Shown: positions 1 through 12,000 of the stretch, in pieces
Layout: every line of letters starts with the position of its first letter
How positions within the stretch are numbered: the first letter of the stretch is position 1
NCBI RefSeq assembly: GCF_018860745.1
Contig: NZ_JAHKPY010000002.1
Coordinates: forward strand, 434,001-498,000
Reading direction: 5' to 3'
Source: Zobellia uliginosa
Lineage (GTDB): Bacteria; Bacteroidota; Bacteroidia; Flavobacteriales; Flavobacteriaceae
Length of the DNA stretch: 64,000 nt
The notes under the pieces: model-generated
Database searches by the model: none
What the model was told of the DNA's origin: nothing
The model's input: only the letters and a program-made list of their open reading frames with translations
Program-made: the position numbers and the translations under genes

Positions 1-3000
1 CCTAATGCTGAAGTTGGTTTAGTAAGTAGTACGGCAGGTTTACGTTTAGAGGCGCCTGGTGGTCAAAAATTTTATGCAAACTATAGAGGAAATAGTAACT
101 CACAAGGTGTTTCTTTGACATCAAAAGGTAGAGCGGCATTGGGAACGCATTTCAAATGGGGCGGAATTCCTTTTCTACATGATCGACATATTTTTAATGC
201 GGCCTTAGGGATTATGGCTACAGAAGATAATACGACAGTTACAGTTTCAGACTATGATCCTGATTGTGTTTTTCGACTAGGAAATGATAATACAGGCTTA
301 ACCGATGACACGATTACTATTACTTTAAATAAAGGAGAATCTTATGTATTGGAAGTTGAAGGAAATAATGGTGACGCCAATAGGTATGGGTGGTTAGGTG
401 CAGATATTATATCAGATAAGGATATAGCAATTAGTGTTGGTCATATTTTACTTGGTGTTCTTCCTAACGTTAATATTCAAGATGGAGGAACAGATCAACC
501 AGTGCCTATTGATATTATTGGTCGTGAATATGTTTTTATTAGAGGTGGTGGTACAGATGCTTTAGAATTTCCTATAATAATAGGAACAGCTAGTGGTACA
601 GATATTTTTGTTAATGGGGCAACAACTCCCATTGCAACTATAAATGACGGGGAATATTTTTTAGTTCCTGGGTCAAATTATTCTGGCGGTACAGCGGGTA
701 ACAATATGACCGTTACTACATCAAAAAATGTGTATGCCTACCAATGTTTGGCTGGTAGTAATTCTGGAGCAACAATTGGAATGAATTTTATAGCTCCTGT
801 AAATTGTTTGCTTCCAGATAATGTGAATAATATTAGTACCATTGAAGATTTAGCTGGTAAAACGATATCTGGTGGGTTAACCATTTTGGCATCAAATAGT
901 ACACCTGATGCTAATATTGTTGTAACTGCTGATGGTGTTCCGGTAACACTGCCTGCTGCTATACCAGCTACGGGATTACCTTGGAAAAGTTTTTATATCC
1001 CTGGTTTAACCGGTAATATTTATGTACAATCTTCAGGAGCAATTGCTGTTGGAGTTGTCGGTTTTAGTGGTGCACTAGGAACTGGCGGATACTTTTCCGG
1101 TTTTGATACAGTACCCGTAGTAGATTACTCCATTTCAGGTTCGGGATGTTTAGGAAGTACTATTACGCTTACAGAAAATTTTGATACTTACCAATGGTTT
1201 AACGATGGAGTTGCCATACCTGGAGCTAATAGCGGAAGTTACACTCCTACTGAAATTGGTGAACATTATGTAAATGTATCTAAAAGTGGATGTGATTATA
1301 ATTCTAATGTAATTCAGGTATTTTACTGTAATCCAGACATTTTCATCAGCAAATCTTCAGACAAGACAACAATATCAGAAGGAGAAACGGTAACTTTTAC
1401 AATTACTGTAGAAAGCCTTGGATTAGATGATACAACTGGTTTAGTTATTACTGATGAATTACCAACAGGTTTAACATTAATTAGTGCAACTCCAAGCAAA
1501 GGTAATTGGTCTGCTCCAAATTGGAATGTAGGTGATATGGTCAAAGGTGAAAAGCAATCATTAGTTATTGTCGCTTCTGCCGATGATATAGATGCTCCGT
1601 TCCCGACAAAAAGTATTACCAATACAATTTCTAACACACAAGATCAAACAGATTCCAATTCATCTACGGATGACACAAGTGAAATAATTACTATAGAAAA
1701 TTTGGATGATGACAATGATGGCATTCCGGATACTTCTGATCTTTGTGAAGGATTTGATGATAGTGTCGATATTGATAATGATGGTGTGCCGGATGGTTGC
1801 GATTTGGATGATGACAATGATGGTATTTTAGATTCGGATGAATGTGCTGCTCCACCTGCATCGGTTATTGGTACACAAGACACTTCAATTAGCTGGATCG
1901 ATTTTCAATGGAATAGAATAATTGGGAGTACCTACTGGTCGGGTAGAAGTGGTAGCGATAATGAATGGGGCTTGATAGGTACCTTCGATCTGGGGAACTT
2001 AAATGCGAATTTGGCAGGTGTTATGGTTACCATAACTTCGGTTTCAAATGAACCGGATGATGCCAGACTTTACATGGGTGCATCTTCAGGAAGTTTATTG
2101 GGTGGTCATGCAGGCTTTATCTTAGAATTTTCAGAACCAGTTGATATTAGGCGAGAAGCACTTGCAGGTGTTGCATTTAGTACAGGTGAAATAGAAACAT
2201 ACCTTTCTAATAGTCAAATAGATTATATAAATGCTGATACTCCGGCTAATGTTTTGGTAACAACTGATGATGGTTCTGGTTATGCAAGTTTAGAAGCAAA
2301 TGGTAGTGGAGGCTCAAGTCCAATAGTGGCTGAGAGTTATGGAACTACCTATTTTTATATGGATTGGGATGATAATATCGTTCCTAGTACGCAACAATTT
2401 AGAATGGAAATTGGTGAATTTCCAAGAATATCCACTACAGATACTGATGGTGATGGTATTGTAGATTGCAAAGATTTAGATAGTGACAATGATGGTTGCC
2501 CAGATGCTTTAGAAGGCGATGCCAGCTATGATTATGATGATTTAGATGGCGATCTTAGATTAACGGTAGCTATAGGTGCCAATGGTATACCTAGTGGTAC
2601 TGCTCAAGGTAGAGGTACTTCATTAGATAAGTTGGCAAGATCAAGTGCGTGTTCAGAATGTCTTCCAAATCATCCGTTGTTTACAGATGCTGATGCAGAT
2701 GGTGTTGGTGATGCTTGTGACGAAGATGATGATAACGACGGTATTTTAGATGTAGATGAGTCCAACAGTGGTTGTGGTGTTTCCTCAACCAATATTCATT
2801 TTACAGATGCATCTTACAACGAAATTGCCGCGAATAGTAATGATGGTGATTTGGTAGCGTATATCAAAGATTTTGATAGTAACGTATCTGCCGTGGTAAC
2901 CACAACGATCCAATCAGGAAGTTTTGCTGCCAACACTCCCAATTATACAGATGGCGGTATACAAGTGGATATGCAATCGCGTAATTCAAATTCTGCCGTT

Positions 3001-6000
3001 TCGGGAACTTCAACGGAGATTGTGTTTTCTGAACTTATATTGTCTTCGGAATTCAATGTAAGAAGTTTGGCCAGAAATGCTTCGGGATCTTATAATGAAA
3101 GTCAGAATATCAGATTTTTCAATAATGGAGTTCAAGTACAGTTCAATGCAGATATTTATGCAACCACTGGTACTGTTGGTACTGGCGCATCTTATGATCC
3201 TGTAACTGGTGATGCCATTGCCGCAATTATCGGCGGAGGAGCCCAAGAAGCCAACTTTAGATTTAATATCGATAGACCGATAGACAAAATTGTAATCACC
3301 CAGATGGATGCGGCTAATGCAGATAATATTGGGTGGAGAGTTAATATTTTATGTCCTTATAATTTAGATACTGATAATGATGGTATTTATGATCATTTAG
3401 ATTTGGACAGTGATAATGATGGTTGTCCAGATGCTCTAGACGGTGCGGCAAGCTATGATTATGATGATATTGACGGTAGTTTTAGATTAACCGCAACTGC
3501 AGATGCCGCGGGAATTCCTGGTGGAGCTTCTCAGGGTATCGGTACATCCATAGATAATTTACAACAATCAGATGCATGTTCTGAATGTTCATCAAATCAT
3601 CCATTATATAATGATGCGGATGGCGATGGTATAGGTGATGCGTGTGACGAAGATAATGATAATGATGGTATAGCGAATGACTTAGAATGTACACCGGCAA
3701 AAGGTTCGGTTTTAACGGGGGATGATACGCTATTGCTAACAGGAGAATATAATAATGGTAATGGGGTAAGTCAACAGTTTACTATTACATCTACTGAATA
3801 TAATATTTTAGACAAAACCGGTGCTGCCGATAATGGTTTACAAGTAAGATGGAATCAAGGTACGGATCCAACCGTTGAAATGATACTTACTTTACAAGAG
3901 CCTGTAAATGCAGTACAAAATGCAATTCGTGTTTCTTCTTTTGAGCCTAACAGTGCTGTTGGTGGCATTCAAAATGCAGATAAAACGGTAACCATTACAT
4001 GGCCAGGTGGTGGCACCGCTGTGCTTTCTGATCCTCTTGGAGAAACAGATTTAGGTAATGGTGCAGTTATAACTTCTGGTACTCCTTTTCAAGTAGCGCC
4101 AGATGCAGCGGGACTTTCTAGATTGGTGCCAGATTCGCAATGGTCTTTATTGATCGATACCAGTACTGGAATAACTTTCCCGATGGATATAGGTTATTTT
4201 GCTGATGGTACTATAAATTCTAGTGCAAACCACGTAAATGAAGGTTTTGCCTTTAGATCGGTTTTAGATTGTGATAATGATAATGATGGGGTAGCAAATT
4301 CCCTTGATTTAGATAGTGATAATGACGGAATTTATGATGTTTTAGAATCAGGAGGTACAGATGCAGATGCCAATGGTATTGCAGATGGTGCCATTAGTAC
4401 GGATGGTATTCCTGATACAGCAGGTACAGGTACAATTCCAACGGAAACAACAGCGGGTACTCCAGATTTTCTTAATGTAGATAGTGATGGTGATACTTGT
4501 TCAGATGCGAACGAAGCATACGAAAGTAATACTGCCGATAACGGTGATGGTTCAGAATATAATGATGCAGATACTGCAACGGTAAGTGATGGTTCAGGAA
4601 AGATATTAGCTAACGGATTAGTGGCTGCAGCAGCCTATACTACAGGTGCTGTAAGTGCGGTAATTACTGAAGATTTAGATTTAGACGGAGATGGTTTAGT
4701 CGGTATTTGTGATTTAGACGATGATGGTGATGGTGATCCGGATGTAACGGATACTGATCCTTTAAATCCTTGTGTATATAGTACAAATCAAGTCGTAGCG
4801 AATGTAGAAGCAAGTTGGAATGATTTGGATTGTGATGGTGATGGCGAAACCAACGGATTTGAAGTAACCAATGGTACAGATCCTTCAGACCCTTGTGAGG
4901 TTACCGTACCAACGGTTCGTGCTCCAAGCGACGAGAATTATGCAGTTTGGGCTGCCGAAGATTGTGATGGAGATAATGTTGATAATGGTACGGAAGTTAC
5001 TAATGGTACCGATCCATTTAATACAGATACAGATGGCGATGGTGTTCAAGATGACGTTGACAGCGATGCGCTAGACCCTTGTGATCCAGTACAAGCTGCA
5101 GGTTATACTGGTTATGATGCTAGCAATGCTATTTGGGCAGCGGCGGATTGTGATGGCGACGGCGTTTTAAATGGTACGGAAGCGACCAATGGTACCGATC
5201 CTTATAGCACGGATACCGATGGTGATGGTGTACCGGATAATACAGATACAAATGCGCTAGACCCTTGTGACCCAGTACAAGCTGCCGGTTACACAGGTTA
5301 TGATGCCAGCAATGCTATTTGGGCAGCGGCAGATTGTGATGGTGATGGAGTTTTAAATGGTACAGAAGTGACCAATGGTACCGATCCTTATAATACCGAT
5401 ACCGATGGCGACGGTGTTCCGGATAATACAGATACTGATCCATTAGACCCTTGTGATCCAGTACAAGTAGCAGGGTATACAGGTTATGATGCCAGCAATA
5501 CTATTTGGGCAGCGGCAGATTGTGACAGTGATGGCGTTTTGAATAGTACGGAAAACACAAATGGTACTGACCCGTATAGTTCAGATACGGATGGTGACGG
5601 AGTTCCGGATAATACAGATACAGATCCTTTAGCCCCTTGTGATCCGGTTCAAGCAGCAGGGTATACCGGTTATGACGTCGGTAATGCTATTTGGGCAGCG
5701 GCAGATTGTGACGGTGACGGAGTTATAAATGGTACGGAAGCTACGAATGGTACGGATCCTTATAATACGGATACGGATGGTGATGGTGTTCCGGATAATA
5801 CGGATTCCGATGCAATAGACCCTTGTGATCCAGTACAAGCTCCTGGTTATACGGGTTATGATGCCAGTAATGCTATTTGGGCAGCTGCAGATTGTGATGG
5901 CGACGGAGTAATCAATAGTACAGAAGCGACCAACGGAACAGACCCTTATAGTTCAGATACAGATGGCGATGGAGTTCCCGATAATATAGATGCAGACCCA

Positions 6001-9000
6001 TTAGATCCTTGTGACCCAGTACAAGCTGCCGGTTACACAGGTTATGATGCCAGCAATGCTATTTGGGCAGCGGCAGATTGTGATGGTGACAATGTTACCA
6101 ATGGTACAGAAGATACTTTTGGTACTGATCCATATAATATAGATACAGATGGTGACGGAGTTCAGGATGATGTAGACAATGATCCGTTAGATCCTTGTGA
6201 CCCGGCACAAGCTCCAGGTTATTCAAGTTATGATGCCAGCAATGCTATTTGGGCAGCGGCAGATTGTGATAATGACGGCGTAACTAATGGTACAGAAGTG
6301 ACTAATAGTACGGACCCATATAGTACTGATACAGATGGTGACGGAGTTCCAGATGATATTGACTCAGACCCGTTAGACCCTTGTGATCCAGTTCAAGCAG
6401 CTGGTTACATAGGTTACGATGCTACAAACCCAATTTGGGCGGCAGCAGATTGTGATGGTGATTCTATTATAAATGGTACGGAAGTTACCAATGGCACAGA
6501 TCCTTATAATCCAGATTCTGATGGTGATGGTATTGATGACGGTCAAGAAGATACGGACGGTACAGATCCATTAAATGATTGTGATTCTATAGGTGGTATT
6601 CCTTTACCAACAAGTGATTGTGATGGTGACGGTGTGCAAAATTCATTAGATGCATGTGAAGGTTTTGATGATGCTATAAATGCCGATGGTGATGCTCTTC
6701 CAGATGCCTGTGATGACGATGACGATAATGATGGTATTCCAGATGCTGTTGAAGGAACTGGTGATTTTGATGGTGATGGCATTTCGGATAGTTTAGATTT
6801 AGACAGTGATAACGATGGTATTCCAGATCTTGTTGAAACAGGTAATGGAAGTCTAGATACCAATGGTAATGGATATATAGATAGCTCTGAAAGTGGAGTA
6901 GGTACTAACGGTATTCCAGATATTTTAGAAGATGGAGGTGTTGATGGTGCAGGCGTAACAGCAGCTCCTGTAAATTCTGATGGTACTGCTGGTCCAGATT
7001 ATTTAGATATCGATTCTGATAATGATGGTATCAGAGATTTAGTGGAAGGGCAAACAGATGCTGCCTTAGTTCAATTAACAGGTAATGATGCTGATAATGA
7101 TGGTATAGATGATGCTTTTGATATAGATAGTGGCGGAAGCTTAACAACTATACCGGAAGATACAGATTTAGATGGTCGTCCAGACTACTTGGATTTAGAT
7201 AGTGATGCCGATGGGATCATTGATAATATAGAATGGCAATCAACGTCTGGTCACCTTTTTCCATCTTCAGATTCTGATGGAAATGGTTTAGCTGATAATT
7301 ATGAAGTTGCCCCTGCAGGTTCAGGAGTATCAATTAATGAACCTGAAAATTCAGATGGTCAAGATATGCCAGATTTTAGAGATACAGATGCTGATAATGA
7401 TGGTTTGGATGATACTACAGAAGTGTATGATTATAATGATGACTTAACTGCAGATGTTGTGCCTTCTGGAACAGATGCTGATAATGACGGACTTGATGAT
7501 GCTTACGATTTAAGTATTTCGGGACCAAACGGTATCGCAGATGCAAACGGAGCAACGAATAATGGTCAAGATGTTACAACTTTCTTAAATACTCAAGATC
7601 CCTTTACAAGTGAGGTCGATTTTAGAGATGCAAATGTGCATTTAGACCCAATTGATACAGATGGTGATGGGGTTGACAATCTTGTTGATATTGATAATGA
7701 CAATGATGGCATTTTAGATTACGTAGAGTCTTTAGGTTTCCAACCAACAGATACGCAAGGAGATGCATGTGGTATACCGGCAGGTTCATTTATTGGCGGC
7801 ACCTATATACCTGCTACAGGTTCTGGTGCAGGTACTCTAAATGCAGAATATAGATTCTCAACAGTAGTTACATCATCTTTAGGTGTTTTAGATGCCATTG
7901 TTACAATTACTGATATTGATAATGCAACCTTAACTTCTATAGATGCATTTCCGGCAGGAAGTAGTAATGAGGCTTGGCAGCCTACCTTTGACGTTGGCGA
8001 TGGTACTAGTGCTGCTGGTGAAGAGGGTAGTATATCATTTAATATACGTTTGGTAGCTACTGGTACTGATTTTCAAGTCAATCTAATTCGTTTTGGTGGT
8101 GTCATTTATGATATTGATGGTGCAAATACGAAAGAGAGTGTTACACTTACACGACCAGGTCTATATGCTGTAGATAGTAATTCATTACTTACGGTATCAG
8201 AAAATCTAGCTACGGGTACGGCAACGTTCGAAGGTCCTGCCGAAACTTGGCCGGGAGTTGATTTTGGTCCTAGGTTAGCAGCATACTTTAATTATTATGA
8301 AACTACAAACCTTAACTTAACCTTTACCGGTCAGTTACAGACAGGTTTTGCTACACAAGATTATTTAGGATCTATTTTATTCCAAACTTGTGATATCAAT
8401 GGATTATTCACTCCTACGAATACAACTTCAGGAAATAGTCTTACAGGAACGGCATCTGGTGGTGGTTCTTCACCAAAGTATACGATATACCAAGGCATAG
8501 ATAGTGACAATGATGGTATTGAAGATCATTTGGATATTGATTCTGATAATGATGGTATTCCAGATAATGTAGAGGCGCAACTTACTTCATCATACATTCC
8601 TAGAGGAACGGTTGATAGCGATACCGATGGGTTGGGAAATCCATATGAAGGTACAGGTAACGAAGGTTTAACGGCTATTGATACAGACCTTGATGGAATT
8701 CCGGATTATTTAGATTTAGATTCAGATGAAGATGGTTTAAACGATAGGGTTGAAGCTGGTTTCACTTTGGCATCAAACAATTTAGATAATGATGGTGATG
8801 GTCTTTTAAATGATTATGATGATGTTAACACACCAGATGCTCTTTATGATACCAATGATGATCAAGACAATGGAGCTTCGGATTTACCCAACATAGCAAA
8901 AACAACAACGCCAGAAGTCGATTACCGTGAAGTTGGTATTGATGATAATGATTTAGACGGAATTGCAGATTCTATTGATTTAGATGATGATAATGATGGT

Positions 9001-12000
9001 ATTTTAGATACGGATGAAACATCCGGAACTGATCCTAGTGCCGATGATGATTCAGATGGAATACTAAATTATAGAGATACGGATTTAGGTGCTGATGTCA
9101 ACGCTGATGGTATTGTGGATATTTTCGATGCCGACGGCGATGGTGTTCCGAATCACTTTGATTTAGATGCCGATAATGATGGTATTTATGATGTGGTAGA
9201 ATCTGGTAGTGACCAAGCGTTTACAGCTGGTGTAGTAGATGGTGCGGTAGGTACAGATGGTATTCCCAATACAGTACAGGCAAGTGGTCAGCAAAATAGT
9301 GGAACTATAAATTATACGGTTTCCGATTCTGAAGCTACACCTGATGGAATCTTTGATTTCTTAGAGTTGGATGCTGATGGCGATGCATGTAATGATGTTA
9401 TTGAAGCTGGATTCACAGATTCTAACGGAGACGGAATCTTGGGTGATGGTGCTACCGTTGTTGATGCAAATGGTATCGTTACCGGTACCGGTACTACTGT
9501 TGTAGACGGATATACAACTCCTAATAATGAAGATAGTGCAACGGATACTGAATTCGATTTTCAACAACCAGGTGTGGTACCAACTATAGCCGCTGCGGCA
9601 GAACAACCTCAAGATGTAATAACAAATGGAAGCGCTCCAGAGACATTTACGGCAACTGCTACAGGTACGGATTTACTGTATCAATGGCAAGTAGATGACC
9701 AATTGGGTGGTGGCTTTGTTGATATAGATGATGCCAACGCAACCGATATTTATTCTGGTAGTAGTACGGAGACACTTACATTAACAGGTGTAACACCAAC
9801 AGAAGACGGTTATGAATATAGAGCGATAATTACAGAGACTAGTTTTGTATGTTCTCCTTTAACTTCAGCTAGTGCTTTGCTTACGGTAGATGTTACTCCG
9901 CCTGCTATTCCTACTGTTGATAGTCAAATTACAAATGATACAACTCCTGTGCTTACAGGAACTGCAGAAGCGAATTCTACGGTAACGGTAGTAGTTGATG
10001 GTGCAACATATACAACTATTGCAGATGCTTCAGGCAACTGGACAATTAATACGGAAACGGCAACTCCGGATAGTGGAATATTTACACCAAATGTAAATGG
10101 TACTAATGAAGTGGAGGTAACGAGTACAGATGCTGCTGGAAATAGTACAGATGATGTTACAACTTTAGAGTTGACCATTGATACTACAAACCCTGCGATA
10201 CCTACTGTAGAGAGTCAAGTTACAAATGATACGACACCCGTTCTTACAGGAACTGCAGAAGCGAATTCTACGGTAACAGTAGAGGTTGGTGGTGCAATAT
10301 TTACAACTGTGGCAGATGCTTCGGGCAACTGGACTTTAGATACTGAAACCGTTGTTCCGGATAGTGGAACTTTTGCCCCAAATGTAAACGGTACAAATGA
10401 AGTTGTGGTAACGAGTACAGATGCAGCAGGTAATAGTACAGTTGATGTTACAACTTTAGAGTTGACCATAGATACCACGGCTCCAATAGCTCCAACAGTA
10501 GAAATTACTGAAGACACCAATAATGATGCTTTAATTAGTGATTCTGAACTTACTGGACCTATTAATGCAGTAGTAACGCTACCTGCAGATGCTGTTGCTG
10601 GTGATACGGTAACTATTACAGATGGTAATGGAAATTCACAAGACGTAGTGCTTACTGCAACTGATATTAGTAATGGGGATATAACCGTTATAATCGCCAA
10701 CCCTGGTGAAAATGGAACTATAGTAGTAACAGCGAATATTACAGATGTTGCCGGTAATACAAGTGCAGATAGTGCTACAGATACTGCAGTACTTGATACA
10801 ACTGCTCCATTGGCACCAACAGTGGTTATTATAGAAGATGTTAACGATGACGGATTAATAAATGAAGATGAACTTGTAGGTGATATCGATGCAAGAGTAA
10901 CGCTACCTGCTGATGCAGTTGCGGGCGATACCGTTACCGTTACCGATGGTAATGGCAATTCACAAGATGTGATTTTGAGCGCAACTGATATTACAAACGG
11001 ATTTGTTGATGTAATAATCGCAAACCCTGGTGATACAGCTACAATTGTGGTAACTGCGAACCTTACAGATGTTGCCGGTAATGTTGGTCCTGATAGTGCT
11101 ACAGATACGGCAGTACTTGATCTTACAGATCCATTAGCTCCTACAATAGAAATTACCGAAGATGTAAATGATGATGAATTAATCAATGGAGATGAATTAG
11201 TAGGTGATTTAGATGCTGTGGTAACACTTCCTGCTGGTGCAGTTGCAGGTGATACGGTTACGGTAACCGATGGCAATGGAAATTCTCTTGATATAATACT
11301 TACGGCAACAGATGTTGTAACGGGTACTATAGATGTGGTGATTGTCAACCCCGGTGAAAACGGTACTATTGTTTTAACTGCTAACCTAACGGATATTGCG
11401 GGTAATGTTGGTCCTGATAGTGCTACTGATACTGCAGTACTTGATACAACCGCTCCATTAGCGCCGACAGTGGTTATTACTGAAGATGTTAACGATGACG
11501 GATTAATAAATGAAGATGAACTTGTAGGTGATATTGATGCCCGTATAACGCTACCTGCCGATGCAGTTGCAGGCGATACCGTGACCATTACGGATGGTAA
11601 TGGAAACTCCCAAGATGTAGTGCTTACGGCAGCAAATATATCTGATGGATATGTAGATGTTGTTATTGCCAATCCCGGTGATATGGGTACTATTGTGGTA
11701 ACTGCTAATATAACAGATATTGCGGGTAATGTTGGTCCTGATAGTGCCACGGATACTGCAGCACTAGATCTTACCGATCCTGGTGCGCCTACGGTAATTA
11801 TTGCAGATGATAGTAATGATGATGAGTTAATTAACGAAGATGAATTAAATGGTGATATTCAAGCCGTAGTATCACTGCCAAGTAATATTGCTGCAGGTGA
11901 TACGGTGACCATAACAGATGGTAATGGAAACTCTCAAGATGTAATACTTACGGCAGCTGAAGCTACCAATGGATTTATTATTGTTGTAATTCCTAATCCG

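Noticed and set aside
4871-5074. Plus-strand second-frame ORF inside the adhesin
   Set aside because: Overlaps the proven coding frame and has Met-Val-Leu-rich shadow composition.
10215-11750. Long minus-strand open frame of 511 codons
   Set aside because: It is the mirror of the 324-nt repeats: the repeated codon pattern of the adhesin has no stops in that reverse frame. The composition (Ser/Thr/Val only) is not that of a real protein and no start region or promoter is seen.
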